Counted from the first letter of the stretch, positions 10,045-19,313 are shown. The stretch: 64,000 nt of DNA from Aurantiacibacter sp. MUD61 (GCF_027912455.1 NZ_CP115446.1:1759501-1823500), one strand, 5' to 3'. Made by a program: numbers and translations. The notes: generated by a model from the letters alone, not told the origin.

Positions 10045-11256
10045 ATGCAGGGTCAGCCCAACCATTCCGCTGCCAAACAGGCAGTCGAAATGCTTATCGC
10101 GCCGCTTACCGCGGACGAATTCTTCGCCGAGTATTACGAGCGCAAATATTTTCACAATCCGGTGATCCATCCCGAAGCAGCCGACCTGCTGAGCATGGAT
10201 CGTATCGATGAAGTGATTTCGGATAGCGAATTGCCGCCCAGCTCGCTCAGTATGGCGAAGTCCGGGGAAGGCCTCGATCCTGCGGAATATACGTTTGAAA
10301 ACGGCGTGATTGATCGCGGCGCAGTGCTCGATAGCTACCGCGATGGCGCGACGATCATCCTGCCGCAGCTTCATCTCGCCGATGGCAAATTGTACAGCTT
10401 CTGCCTTGCGCTGGAACGTGAATTCGGCGCGCGGATGCAGACGAATGTCTACCTCACTCCGCCCGAGGCGCATGGCTTTGGCATCCATTATGACGATCAC
10501 GACGTCTTCGTTATCCAGATCGCCGGGGCCAAGCAGTGGGAAATCTATGGTGACCGCGATGGTCTGCCCTTCCGCGGGGAAAGCTTCCGCAAGGATCGCG
10601 ATGATCCGGGCGAGCTGAAGGAGACCTTCATCCTGCAGCCGGGCGAATGCCTCTACGTGCCGCGCGGCACGGCCCATCGTGCGCCCAATCATGGCGACGA
10701 GCCCAGCCTGCACATCACCGTCGGCATCCTCCACCAGACATGGGCGGAATTCATGCTCGAAGCGGTGGGCGAGGCGACTTTGCGCATTCCCGAAATGCGC
10801 CATTCGCTGCCGCGCAAATTGTTCTTCGACGATGGCAGCGAACGTGCCGATCACGCCGCGATGTTCTCAAGCCTCATGAATGAAATCGCCGAGAAAGCGA
10901 GCTTCGATGCGACGCTGGCGGCGTTCTCCGGTAATTTCGTAAAAGCCCAGGGGCCACGCCTGCGCGGGGCGCTGACTGCGCTCAGCCAGGGGATTGGCGC
11001 AGATGATCGCCTTCGTGTTCGCGAGCATATCCTCTACAGTTTTGAAAGCGCTCCTTCTCAAAGCGGTGAAGGTGAAGAAACGCAGATCGTGCTCTCCGGC
11101 TCTTCGATGCCCCTCTCAGCCGAACTGGCACCACAATTGCGCGACAAGATAGCTGCGGGTCAATTCGCCAAGAGCGATTTCAGCGTTTCCGATGCCGAAG
11201 AGCTCGACGATATTATCGGAACACTCGTCGCTTACGGCCTGCTACTGCCCGAATAG
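10045..11256 (+). CDS. JmjC/cupin Fe(II)-2-oxoglutarate oxygenase (ribosomal oxygenase-like)
   Basis: A soluble protein of about 403 residues resembling the bacterial YcfD/ROX arginine hydroxylase group, which modifies a ribosomal protein. The JmjC core carries the iron-binding HxD (GIHYDDHDVF) and a distal His in YVPRGTAHRA. A C-terminal winged-helix-like region follows. The substrate here is unknown. An in-frame ATG at 9997 lies inside the upstream terminator, so I prefer the ATG at 10045; 10090 is also possible. It converges on cysH with a 3-base gap. Confidence 0.8.
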   Translation: MQGQPNHSAAKQAVEMLIAPLTADEFFAEYYERKYFHNPVIHPEAADLLSMDRIDEVISDSELPPSSLSMAKSGEGLDPAEYTFENGVIDRGAVLDSYRDGATIILPQLHLADGKLYSFCLALEREFGARMQTNVYLTPPEAHGFGIHYDDHDVFVIQIAGAKQWEIYGDRDGLPFRGESFRKDRDDPGELKETFILQPGECLYVPRGTAHRAPNHGDEPSLHITVGILHQTWAEFMLEAVGEATLRIPEMRHSLPRKLFFDDGSERADHAAMFSSLMNEIAEKASFDATLAAFSGNFVKAQGPRLRGALTALSQGIGADDRLRVREHILYSFESAPSQSGEGEETQIVLSGSSMPLSAELAPQLRDKIAAGQFAKSDFSVSDAEELDDIIGTLVAYGLLLPE

Positions 11257-11259
11257 GAC

Positions 11260-12045
11260 CTAGAGGAACGGCTCATAGCCCGGGGGCAGGGCGCTCACAT
11301 CGCTTTCGCCGTCATCGGACGAATGGATGCCGCATTCCGTCTTGTCCCAGCCGCGCCAGCGACCGGCGCGGGCGTCCTCGCCGGGTTTTACAGGGGACGT
11401 GCAGGGCGCGCAGCCGACCGAGAGGAAGCCTTTCGCTTCCAGCGGGTGACGGGGGAGGTCACGCTCTGCGAAATAGGCTTCGAGATCGTCCTTTACCCAA
11501 TCGCCCAGCGGGTTGAGCTTCAGGCGCCCGTCCTCGACTTCGAAGCGGGCGATGTTCTGGCGGGTGTGCGACTGAAAAGCCTTGCGGCCCGAAATCCAGC
11601 TGTCGAGCCCGGCCTTGGCGCGGGCCATCGGCTCCACCTTGCGAATCTCGCAGCAGCCATCGGGATCGTAAGACCAGCGCAATCCGCTTTCATCCTTCTG
11701 CGCCAGTACTTCAACCTTGGGCGTGACCACCTGGCTGTTGCTGAAGCCGAAACGCGCGATCAGATCTTCGCGATAGGCGAGCGTTTCGGGAAACATCTTC
11801 AGCGTATCGACGAAGATGACCGGAATGTTCGGGTCGGCGCGCGCGACAAGGTCGAGCAGGACGGCGCTTTCGGTCCCGAAACTCGATACGACCGCAACAT
11901 TGCCAAGGATGTTTTCCGCAAACAGCGTGCGCAGCATCTCCAGCGTTTCCACGCCATCGAAACGCGCATTCAGCGCATCGGCATCGGCCTGCGTAAACGC
12001 AGGCGCCGTGTCGATCACATCCAGTTTGCGGGCAGGTTCAGCCAT
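11260..12045 (-). CDS. cysH: Assimilatory adenylyl-sulfate reductase (CysH family)
   Basis: Reduces activated sulfate to sulfite using thioredoxin or glutaredoxin. The 261-residue protein has the nucleotide-binding VVSSFGTESAVLLDL and the catalytic C-terminal KTECGIH. It also has the two Cys pairs GCCEIRK and GCAPCTSP that ligate a [4Fe-4S] cluster. These pairs are the mark of APS-reducing enzymes, so APS is the likely substrate rather than PAPS. The ATG at 12045 lies 8 bases inside the end of the upstream DUF934 gene. It is the last gene of the sulfite-reduction operon. Confidence 0.93.
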   Translation of the reverse strand: MAEPARKLDVIDTAPAFTQADADALNARFDGVETLEMLRTLFAENILGNVAVVSSFGTESAVLLDLVARADPNIPVIFVDTLKMFPETLAYREDLIARFGFSNSQVVTPKVEVLAQKDESGLRWSYDPDGCCEIRKVEPMARAKAGLDSWISGRKAFQSHTRQNIARFEVEDGRLKLNPLGDWVKDDLEAYFAERDLPRHPLEAKGFLSVGCAPCTSPVKPGEDARAGRWRGWDKTECGIHSSDDGESDVSALPPGYEPFL

Positions 12046-12493
12046 GCCGCAGCTTCCAGATCGGCACCGCATCGTCGACGGTCGGCTGGTAGACATGCTC
12101 CCAGCGCGAGAAGGCCGTGTGCGCGTCCTCCTCATCCAGCGCTTTGTCCGGGGCAAAGGCATCGAAGCCGCACCGGCGCATGTAGGCGAGCTGGTCCACC
12201 AGCACATCACCTACCGCGCGCAGCTCTCCGGTGTAGCCGTGCTCGCGCAGCAGCCGGGCTGCCGAATAACCACGGCCATCGGCGAAAGTCGGGAAATTGA
12301 CTTCGATCAGCCGGATACGCGCCAGATGCGGGAGCAATTCACGCGCGTCGTCGCCCGGCTCGATCCGCACGGCACTCGCATCGGATTGCTCGAGGAAAGC
12401 ATCGACAGTCACCTGCGCGCCATCGCTCGCCTCATCGTCGCGGAAGCGGAATTGCACGGCATCAAGACCGGTTCCGAGGTCCGTATCAGGCAT
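12038..12493 (-). CDS. DUF934 protein of the sulfite reductase operon
   Basis: A 151-residue soluble protein of the DUF934 family, almost always found beside ferredoxin-type sulfite reductase and cysH. Characteristic segments are IRLIEVNFPTFADGRGYSAA and LRAVGDVLVDQLAYMRRCGF. It probably assists electron delivery to or assembly of CysI, but no reaction is established. The start overlaps the cysI stop by 8 bases and the end overlaps cysH, indicating translational coupling. Confidence 0.9.
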   Translation of the reverse strand: MPDTDLGTGLDAVQFRFRDDEASDGAQVTVDAFLEQSDASAVRIEPGDDARELLPHLARIRLIEVNFPTFADGRGYSAARLLREHGYTGELRAVGDVLVDQLAYMRRCGFDAFAPDKALDEEDAHTAFSRWEHVYQPTVDDAVPIWKLRHG

Positions 12494-14168
12494 AAAGCGC
12501 CTCCTTGAATGTATCCATGCCGACCCGGCGATAGGTGTCGAGGAAGCGTTCGCCCTCCTGCCGCTGGGCGAGGTAGGTGTCCGCCACCTTCTCCACCGCG
12601 TCGACAATGCCAGCTTCGTCGAAACCGGGACCGGTGATCTTGGCGAGGGAGACATCTTCCGCCTCGCTGCCGCCGAGCAGCAGCTGGTAATTCTCGACGC
12701 CTTTGCGGTCGACACCGAGGATGCCGATGTGGCCTGCATGGTGGTGCCCGCAGGCATTGATGCAGCCCGAAATCTTGAGCTTCAATTCGCCTAGAGCATC
12801 GCCCTTGCCGGACGCTGCAAAGCGCTCCGAAATCTTCTGTGCGATCGGGATCGAGCGGGCATTGGCGAGCGAGCAATAATCGAGCCCGGGGCAGGCGATG
12901 ATATCGTCGATCTGGTCCAGATTGGGCGTGCCGATTCCCGCAGCTTCCAGCTTCTCCCACAGCTCATGCAATCGCGCGATTTCGACATGCGGAAGCACGA
13001 TATTCTGAGTGTGCATGACGCGGCATTCGTCGAAAGAGTACTCCTTGGCGAGCTCGGCCATCAGATGCATCTGCTCTGCGGTTGCATCGCCGGGAATGCC
13101 ACCGACGGGCTTCAGGCTGATGACGGCTGAGCAGTAATCAGATTGATGGTGGGGATTGAGATTACGCCGTACCCATTTTGCGAACTCGTCATTCCCGCGC
13201 AGGCGGGAATCCAGCTTTTCTTCGATCCGCGCTGCAAATGTAGCTGGATCCCCGCCTGCGCGGGGATGACGAAGTTGGGTGGGTAATTCGAAGTAGCCCT
13301 TGATCCGGTCCAGTTCTGCAAGCGGTGGTTCGACGCCCTGATCCTGCAAGTGGGCGAATTCTTCTTCTACCTGCCGGGCGTATTCCTCCGCGCCCATTTC
13401 ATGGACGAGGATCTTGATACGCGCCTTGTACTTGTTGTCGCGCCGCCCGTGGCGATTGTAGACGCGAAGGCAGGCCTCGGCATAGGTCACCATCTGGTCC
13501 AGCGGCACGAAGTCGCGGATCAGCGGGGCGATCATCGGGGTGCGGCCCATGCCGCCACCGACATAGAATGCAGCGCCGAGCTCACCCGCATCATTGCGAA
13601 CGATATTGATGCCGATGTCGTGAAGCCGCATGGCCGCGCGGTCTTTCTCGGAAGCGATTACGGCGATCTTGAACTTGCGCGGCAGGTACGAAAACTCCGG
13701 ATGGAAGCTCGACCATTGTCTCAGCAATTCGGCATAAGGCCTTGGATCGACGACTTCATCAGCGGCAGCGCCAGCAAAATGGTCTGACGAGATATTGCGA
13801 ATGCAATTCCCGCTCGTCTGGATCGCGTGCATTTCGACCTTCGCGAGGTCCGCCAGAATGTCGCCTGCATCTTCCAGCTTGATCCAGTTGTACTGGATGT
13901 TCTGCCGAGTGGTGAAGTGGCCGTAGCCCTTGTCGTATTTGTCGGCGATGTCTGCCAGCGCATGCATCTGGCGGCCGTTGAGCGTGCCATAGGGAATGGC
14001 GACGCGCAGCATATAGGCGTGAAGCTGGAGGTAGAGCCCGTTCATTAGCCGGAGCGGCTTGAACTGGTCCTCGGTCAGCTTGCCTTCGAGACGCCGGCGG
14101 CACTGGTCGCGGAATTCCTCGACACGGGTGTCCACCATCGCCTCGTCGTATTTGTCATACTGGTACAT
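12486..14168 (-). CDS. cysI: Sulfite reductase hemoprotein, ferredoxin type, with repeat-derived insert
   Basis: Reduces sulfite to sulfide with six electrons. It has two ferredoxin-like half domains, TRQNIQYNWI, and the siroheme/[4Fe-4S] ligands in ACPGLDYC and GCINACGHH. No cysJ flavoprotein is nearby, so a small ferredoxin is the probable donor. ATG 14168 overlaps the DUF2849 stop (ATGA); an earlier GTG at 14180 is less likely. About 28 residues (LRHPRAGGDP...KLDSRLRGND, roughly residues 300-328) come from an in-frame palindromic repeat. The flanking reading frame and active-site motifs are intact, so the gene looks functional. Confidence 0.93.
   Translation of the reverse strand: MYQYDKYDEAMVDTRVEEFRDQCRRRLEGKLTEDQFKPLRLMNGLYLQLHAYMLRVAIPYGTLNGRQMHALADIADKYDKGYGHFTTRQNIQYNWIKLEDAGDILADLAKVEMHAIQTSGNCIRNISSDHFAGAAADEVVDPRPYAELLRQWSSFHPEFSYLPRKFKIAVIASEKDRAAMRLHDIGINIVRNDAGELGAAFYVGGGMGRTPMIAPLIRDFVPLDQMVTYAEACLRVYNRHGRRDNKYKARIKILVHEMGAEEYARQVEEEFAHLQDQGVEPPLAELDRIKGYFELPTQLRHPRAGGDPATFAARIEEKLDSRLRGNDEFAKWVRRNLNPHHQSDYCSAVISLKPVGGIPGDATAEQMHLMAELAKEYSFDECRVMHTQNIVLPHVEIARLHELWEKLEAAGIGTPNLDQIDDIIACPGLDYCSLANARSIPIAQKISERFAASGKGDALGELKLKISGCINACGHHHAGHIGILGVDRKGVENYQLLLGGSEAEDVSLAKITGPGFDEAGIVDAVEKVADTYLAQRQEGERFLDTYRRVGMDTFKEALYA
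13187..13271. repeat. Palindromic repeat (REP-like) inserted inside cysI
   Basis: Two 30-base arms at 13187-13216 and 13242-13271 are inverted copies, 28 of 30 bases matching. They flank a 25-base spacer. Arm cores are GTCATTCCCGCGCAGGCGGG and its complement near 13251-13269. The two mismatches are T/C and A/G changes at symmetric positions within the arm, so each arm keeps its own internal GC palindrome. The element is read through in cysI. Confidence 0.9.
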
Positions 14169-14464
14169 CAGATCACCCAATCCCAGCCGCGCTGCTCGGC
14201 GGCTTTGTATCCGAGGTCTTGCCGCACGGTCGGGCCGAGTGCGCGAACGCGGTCCTTTATGTGTGCGGGGCGAGGGCCGTCTTCGGTTTGCTCGGCGGCA
14301 ATGGCGTAGGGTGCGTTCACGCGGCGGGCGGATTCCTCACGCGCCATGATCGCCTCTGCCTCGTCGCCTGCATCCGCTGCATCGGCAATGTGGAGTGACC
14401 ATCCCTGGCCATCCCACCACACGACAGCGCCAGTTTTCAGGTCGTTTCCGGTAAGGATTTTCAT
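14168..14464 (-). CDS. DUF2849 protein of the sulfur operon
   Basis: A small 98-residue soluble protein of the DUF2849 family, typically found between cobA/cysG and cysI in alphaproteobacteria. The N-terminal segment (KILTGNDLKTGAVVWWDGQG) forms strands and a short helical tail ends in GYKAAEQRGWDWVI. Its function is unknown. It overlaps both neighbours by a few bases (the ATGA at cysI and 4 bases at cobA), so it is coupled to siroheme synthesis and sulfite reduction. Confidence 0.88.
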   Translation of the reverse strand: MKILTGNDLKTGAVVWWDGQGWSLHIADAADAGDEAEAIMAREESARRVNAPYAIAAEQTEDGPRPAHIKDRVRALGPTVRQDLGYKAAEQRGWDWVI

Positions 14465-15216
14465 GCGGCAAACTCCTGCACGGTTGCAGCGATGGCGGCA
14501 TTGGGTCGCGCGGTCACTTCACCGATGATGATGAGCGCGGGGCTCTGCACCGCTTCGGCTTCAACCAGATCGGGCAAGGCCGCGAGGGGGCCGCGCAACA
14601 CGCGCATTTCCGCACGGCAGGCATTCTCGACGATGGCCACGGGCATATCGGGCGCAAGGCCATCGGCCATCAGCTTCTCGGCAATCAGCGGTGCGGTTTT
14701 GACGCCCATATAAATCACCAGTGTGCGGCCAACACCCGCAAGGCCCGACCAATCCTGATCGGAAAGCCCCTTGCACTGGCCAGCTACGAAACTCACGATA
14801 CTCGCGCTGTCACGGTGTGTGAGCGGGATGCCGGATGCGGCCGCAGCGCCATTGGCTGCTGAAATGCCGGGGACGACTTCCACCCGCACACCGGCAGCAT
14901 GCGCATCTTCCATTTCCTCGCCGCCGCGCCCGAAGACGAAGGGATCGCCGCCTTTCAGCCGCACGACATCGCGCCCGGCCTTCGCCTCGCGGACCAGCAG
15001 GGCGTTGATCTCCTCCTGCGGGAGAGTGTGCTTCGATCGCTGCTTGGCAACGGAGACCAGGCGCGCATCGGGCGGTGCCATGGCGAGTATCGCGGGATCG
15101 ACAAGCCCGTCGTGAACGATCAGCGAAGCGCTTTCGATCAGCCGCGCGGCGCGCAAGGTCAGAAGGTCAGGATCGCCGGGGCCAGCGCCGACAAGGAAGA
15201 TTGTGCCGTTTTGCAT
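14461..15216 (-). CDS. cobA: Uroporphyrinogen-III C-methyltransferase
   Basis: SAM-dependent methylation of uroporphyrinogen III to precorrin-2, the committed step to the siroheme needed by CysI. The 251-residue protein carries the family motifs FLVGAGPGDPDLLTLRA, RLKGGDPFVFGRGGEE, EVVPGISAANGAAAASGIPL and VIYMGVKT. Only the methyltransferase domain is present; the dehydrogenase/chelatase part of CysG is absent and must be encoded elsewhere. The start at 15216 (MQNGTIF) fits the family N-terminus better than the upstream GTG-type start. It heads the cobA-DUF2849-cysI-DUF934-cysH operon. Confidence 0.94.
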   Translation of the reverse strand: MQNGTIFLVGAGPGDPDLLTLRAARLIESASLIVHDGLVDPAILAMAPPDARLVSVAKQRSKHTLPQEEINALLVREAKAGRDVVRLKGGDPFVFGRGGEEMEDAHAAGVRVEVVPGISAANGAAAASGIPLTHRDSASIVSFVAGQCKGLSDQDWSGLAGVGRTLVIYMGVKTAPLIAEKLMADGLAPDMPVAIVENACRAEMRVLRGPLAALPDLVEAEAVQSPALIIIGEVTARPNAAIAATVQEFAA

Positions 15217-15315
15217 GCAGCCCAGATGCGCGCATCGCCCATGCTGCACCAGCGAGAATGGATTGGGGCGGGTTTAGGTGAACTTTACCCGCCGCTTTCG
15301 GACAGTTCGCTCGCC

Positions 15316-16536
15316 CTATTTCTCGATCCGCTGCGAAATGGCTTCCACCAGCTGCTGGAACTGGTCGTTGGTACGCAGGTTCAAATCTCGCTGCGGGAAC
15401 GGGATTTCGATGTCGTTCTCCTTGAACAGCTGCCAGATCCGCCGGTAAACATCCGAGCGGATATTGGCCATGCCTTCCTCCGGATCCTGGATCCAGAAGC
15501 GCACATCGAAGTCGACCGAACTATCGCCGAACCCCATCAGATTGACCCGCGGCTTGGGTGATTTGAGTACGCGCGGCACATCGTCGACGGCCTTGTAAAG
15601 CAGCTCGGTCACCAGCTCGATATCGCTGCCATAAGACACGCCGACCGGCGCTTTCACGCGCACATCGCGTGAGCTGTAGGACCAGTTGACCACCTGATTG
15701 ATCATCAGGTTTTCGTTCGGAATGAGGTATTCGGTCTGGTCACGCGTCACCACGGAAATGGCGCGGATGCCGATCTTGCGGATCTGGCCAAAGCTTTCCG
15801 TCCCGGCATTGTCGGTGACGGAGATCACGTCCCCCGGCTTGATGGACTTGTCCATCAGCAAGATGATGCCGGAGATGAGGTTACCGAAGGTCTTCTGAAG
15901 GCCGAAACCGATGGCGAGACCGAAAGCACCGGAGAACACCGCCAGCGCGGTGAGGTCGATTCCCAGCAGGTCGATCCCGACGAGAAATGCGGCCACCCAG
16001 ATGATGATGGTGGCGATTTTCTCCACAAGAACACTCTGGGATTCGTCGAGCCTGGTGACGCGCTTTAATATGCCGCGCATGCCTTTGGTTATCATCCATG
16101 CAATCGTGATCACCACGGCGATCACGAGGACAACCACGAAAACATCCCACAGCGAAACGCGCATGGAGCCGACTTCGAGCGCCATGCCCTGCATGGAATC
16201 GATCATTCCGCCAACCGTTTCGCTGCGCTCGCTGACTGCATCGCCCAGATCGGCAGCGGTGGAAACGGCATCGGTCGCTTCGGGCTCTGGCGCATCGACG
16301 GATTGATCGGGCAGCGCCATCAGCGGTTCGCCGGTTTCCGGATCGATGATGGGTTCGCCCGTTTCCGGGTCGAGTACCGGCACTGCTTCTTGCGATGGCA
16401 CGCCCATCATCTGCTCGCCGGTCTCCGGATCGATCAGCGGCTCACCCGTTTCCGGATTGAGCAAAGGCACGGCTTCGGGTGCAGATTCGTCCGCCGTGGC
16501 AGTCGCAGTGGGGGTAGGCGTGGTAATCGCGCTCAT
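15316..16536 (-). CDS. MscS-type mechanosensitive channel with PETGE repeat N-terminus
   Basis: A 406-residue inner-membrane channel. It has three hydrophobic spans at about residues 130-215. The pore-lining helix and beta domain carry GAFGLAIGFGLQKTFGNLIS and GDVISV, typical of MscS. The N-terminal 80 residues are disordered and contain four copies of a NPETGEP/DPETGEP motif, arranged as two ~27-residue tandem units. The gene start overlaps the metC stop (ATGA), an unexpected partner. It probably releases solutes on hypo-osmotic shock. Confidence 0.9.
   Translation of the reverse strand: MSAITTPTPTATATADESAPEAVPLLNPETGEPLIDPETGEQMMGVPSQEAVPVLDPETGEPIIDPETGEPLMALPDQSVDAPEPEATDAVSTAADLGDAVSERSETVGGMIDSMQGMALEVGSMRVSLWDVFVVVLVIAVVITIAWMITKGMRGILKRVTRLDESQSVLVEKIATIIIWVAAFLVGIDLLGIDLTALAVFSGAFGLAIGFGLQKTFGNLISGIILLMDKSIKPGDVISVTDNAGTESFGQIRKIGIRAISVVTRDQTEYLIPNENLMINQVVNWSYSSRDVRVKAPVGVSYGSDIELVTELLYKAVDDVPRVLKSPKPRVNLMGFGDSSVDFDVRFWIQDPEEGMANIRSDVYRRIWQLFKENDIEIPFPQRDLNLRTNDQFQQLVEAISQRIEK
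16317..16461. repeat. Tandem repeat encoding the PETGE segment of MscS
   Basis: Four imperfect copies of a 20-27 base word (core TTTCCGGATCGAT or TTTCCGGGTCGAG on the + strand) are arranged as two larger units of about 80 bases. They encode NPETGEPLI/DPETGEQ-type repeats. Confidence 0.75.
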
Positions 16537-17747
16537 TTGGTCTCCATGGCGGCAAATCCGTTTTCCAGGTCACGGATCAGATCCGATGGGTCTTCTAAAC
16601 CGATGGCGAGGCGAACGCCAAGCCCGCTGCCATGATCGACTCCCTGCGGCCAAGCATGATGGTCCCGGATGCGAGCCGGGTCGGCCGGGATGATAAGGCT
16701 TTCATAGCCGCCCCAGCTGAAGCCAATTCCGAAGAGTTCGAGAGCGTCGATGAAACGGCCGCGCGCCGCCTTGTCGGCAACTGCAAAAATGAAACTGAAG
16801 AGGCCGCAGCCGCCGGTGAAATCGCGCTTCCACAGGTCGTGACCGGGTGCGCCGGGGAGCATGGGGCATAGCACTGCCGAGACTTCATCGCGTGATTCCA
16901 GCCACTTGGAAATCTCAAGTGCACTTGAGGTCGTCTTTTCCAGGCGTAAACCCATGGTGCGCAAGCCGCGCAACGCCAATGCAGCATCGTCGGGCGAGAC
17001 GACTTGTCCCATATACTGCGCTTGCAAGCGGATGCGCTCGATTATGGGCGCGGCGGCAGAGGCGCTTCCCATCATCAAATCCGAATGTCCGCCGATATGC
17101 TTCGTGAGGCTCATGATCGACACATCGCAGCCATGGGCCAGCGCGCTGAAGCCCAATGGCGATGCCCAGGTATTGTCGATAACGCTCAGCACGCCGTGCT
17201 CGCGGGCAATGGCTGTGAGGGCGGGGACATCGCAGACTTCCATTGTCAGGCTGCCCGGACTTTCCAGCATCACGACTTGCGACTTGTCGGAGATCGCTTC
17301 AGCCAGCGTCTCGGGCTGCATCGGATCGAAAGTGCGTGTGGCAATCCCCATGCGCCTGAGCATCCCGAAAGCGATCGCACGGGTGGGTTCATAGGCGTTG
17401 TCGGTCAGCAAAAGCTCGTCACCGGGCTTGAGCAGCGCGAGCAACGTGGCCGCAATCGCCGCAACGCCGCTTGGGAAGAGTTCGGTGCCGTCCGCACCCT
17501 CTTCAAGGCCGGTCAGCGCATCGGCCAGCGCCCACTGCGTCGGCCCGCCGCGACGCCCGTAATAGAAATGGCCGTCCGCATTGGGCCTTCCCTTCGCGAG
17601 GTCCGCCACATCTTCGTAAAGATGTGTGCTGCTGCGCCAGACGGGGGGATTGACCACGCCGCCGGGCTTGCCGGGCGCGGTGGTCCATTCTTTCAGCCGA
17701 CCGGCCTCGACAAGGCGTGTGGCAGGCTTGTGCTTCTTGTCGCTCAT
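16533..17747 (-). CDS. metC: Cystathionine beta-lyase
   Basis: PLP enzyme of the Cys/Met-metabolism family that splits cystathionine to homocysteine, pyruvate and ammonia. The 404-residue protein has the PLP Lys in SLTKHIGGHSD, the Asp in VIDNTWASPLGF, and the N-terminal TRLVEAGR and NPPVWRSST segments. The C-terminus includes SWGGYESLI and RLAIGLEDPSDLI. The ATG at 17747 overlaps the sseA stop (17744), indicating translational coupling with the sulfurtransferase. Confidence 0.92.
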   Translation of the reverse strand: MSDKKHKPATRLVEAGRLKEWTTAPGKPGGVVNPPVWRSSTHLYEDVADLAKGRPNADGHFYYGRRGGPTQWALADALTGLEEGADGTELFPSGVAAIAATLLALLKPGDELLLTDNAYEPTRAIAFGMLRRMGIATRTFDPMQPETLAEAISDKSQVVMLESPGSLTMEVCDVPALTAIAREHGVLSVIDNTWASPLGFSALAHGCDVSIMSLTKHIGGHSDLMMGSASAAAPIIERIRLQAQYMGQVVSPDDAALALRGLRTMGLRLEKTTSSALEISKWLESRDEVSAVLCPMLPGAPGHDLWKRDFTGGCGLFSFIFAVADKAARGRFIDALELFGIGFSWGGYESLIIPADPARIRDHHAWPQGVDHGSGLGVRLAIGLEDPSDLIRDLENGFAAMETK

Positions 17748-18586
17748 ACTGCTGGTCCGGTCTCCACAGGCATATCGGGATCGCTGCCCCAATCGCTCCA
17801 GCTGCCGTCATAAAGCGCGGCGTCCTTGCCGATCAAATGCAGGGCGAACAGCAAGACAGATGCCGTGATGCCGCTGCCGCAGGTGGTGGCGATCGGCTTG
17901 TCGATATCGATCCCGGCTTCGGCAAAGGCCGCGCGAATTTCCGCCGCGTTTTTGAAGGTCCCATCCGAGTTGAGCACCGCGCCAAAGGGCAGGTTCCGCG
18001 AACCGGGAATATGACCGCTCGCAACGCCCGACCGGAAGTCACCCTCTTCGCCGGTGAAGCGAGCGGCTCCGCGCGCATCGACGACTTGCTCTACCTGCGT
18101 GTCGATATTGGCGAGCATTTCTGCCTTCATGCGGATAAGACCTTCGCCGCCTGTGCTACGATGCTCGGTCGCTCTGCAATGACTTTCGCCGCTTTCGACT
18201 GCGCGATCTTCTGCAATCCATTTTGACAGCCCGCCATCCAGGATCGCGATGTTCTGAAGGCCGAACAGTCGGAGCAGAAACCACGCCCGCGCAGAGCTGC
18301 GAAGGGCGCTGTTGTCGTAAAGGACGACGCGTGTGTCCGGAGATACACCGAGTGCCGACATACGCGCATCGAATTGCGCACGTGTGGGCGGGGCCGACGG
18401 CACGGGATCGTCCGGATTGGTTAACGATTTCAGCGCGAGGAAGCGTGCGCCGGGAATATGCGCCTCTGCAAATTCGTGTCCCGCATCTCGCTGCGCTGAG
18501 GGCAGGTGCGCCGAGGCATCGAGCACGATCAGGTCAGCTGCGCCAAGCTCTTCGGCAAGCCATTGGGTGGATACGAGCGATTGCAT
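17744..18586 (-). CDS. sseA: 3-mercaptopyruvate sulfurtransferase
   Basis: A two-domain rhodanese of 280 residues that transfers sulfur from 3-mercaptopyruvate. The inactive N-terminal rhodanese domain has [19 protein letters not shown] and LDGGLSKW. The C-terminal catalytic loop is CGSGITAS, the mercaptopyruvate-type (CGSGxTA) active site. It is the first gene of the sseA-metC-mscS run and matches the sulfur theme of the region. Confidence 0.93.
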   Translation of the reverse strand: MQSLVSTQWLAEELGAADLIVLDASAHLPSAQRDAGHEFAEAHIPGARFLALKSLTNPDDPVPSAPPTRAQFDARMSALGVSPDTRVVLYDNSALRSSARAWFLLRLFGLQNIAILDGGLSKWIAEDRAVESGESHCRATEHRSTGGEGLIRMKAEMLANIDTQVEQVVDARGAARFTGEEGDFRSGVASGHIPGSRNLPFGAVLNSDGTFKNAAEIRAAFAEAGIDIDKPIATTCGSGITASVLLFALHLIGKDAALYDGSWSDWGSDPDMPVETGPAV

Positions 18587-18715
18587 ATGTTGGGGAGTAG
18601 AGGCTTGGGGGCCGACAGTAAACGTCGGGCGAGCGCGCAGGTTGAGAAACGGTCAGCCATATTTGCGCGCAAAGCATGCTTGTGCGCGGGCCAGCTTCGC
18701 GCCATTGGGGCGGGT

Positions 18716-19192
18716 ATGACTGATACAACAGATGCCAGCCCGTCCGGTCAGCCGCAATTCCTTGGCCAGCAGAGCCCGCTTCCAGCCAGTCCGGATGAGG
18801 CGAAACTCGATTATGTGCCCAATCCGCGTGCCGGAGAGCTCTATCTCGTGCGCTTTGCCGCGCCTGAATTCACTTCGCTCTGCCCGGTCACCAGCGCGCC
18901 CGATTTCGCCCATCTCGTCATCGATTATGCTCCGGGCGAGACGATCGTGGAATCGAAAAGTCTGAAGCTGTTTCTCGGATCGTTCCGCAATCACAATGGC
19001 TTCCACGAAGATGTCACCGTGGGCATCGGCAAGCGGCTGTTTACCGAAATGCAGCCCAAATGGCTACGCATCGGCGGCTATTGGTATCCGCGCGGCGGCA
19101 TACCGATCGACGTGTTCTGGCAATCGGGCGCGCCGCCGGAAGGCCTTTGGCTGCCGGATCAGGGCGTTGCTCCCTATCGCGGACGGGGCTGA
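18716..19192 (+). CDS. queF: NADPH-dependent 7-cyano-7-deazaguanine reductase QueF
   Basis: Reduces preQ0 to preQ1 in queuosine synthesis. The 158-residue length is typical of the single-domain form. The catalytic Cys and Asp lie in [17 protein letters not shown], and the substrate motif is [15 protein letters not shown]. The ATG at 18716 (MTDTTDAS) is the first start compatible with family length; an open frame extends farther upstream without homology. A queuosine-precursor transporter is encoded separately at 44.9-45.7 kb. Confidence 0.94.
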   Translation: MTDTTDASPSGQPQFLGQQSPLPASPDEAKLDYVPNPRAGELYLVRFAAPEFTSLCPVTSAPDFAHLVIDYAPGETIVESKSLKLFLGSFRNHNGFHEDVTVGIGKRLFTEMQPKWLRIGGYWYPRGGIPIDVFWQSGAPPEGLWLPDQGVAPYRGRG

Positions 19193-19313
19193 ACTACTCA
19201 AACTTCACCGCGCCCTCGACTTGCCTTCACGCGCTCTCGTGGATAGGGAAGCGCGCGACTGACACGGCCGATCATCTCGGGCCGGTAATTTTCGAAAAGA
19301 CAAGGATTTTCGC

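Noticed and set aside
13112..13321. RHPRAGGDP and RLRGND as a protein domain
   Set aside because: The residues are the translation of a palindromic DNA repeat; similar peptides arise wherever this repeat is read.
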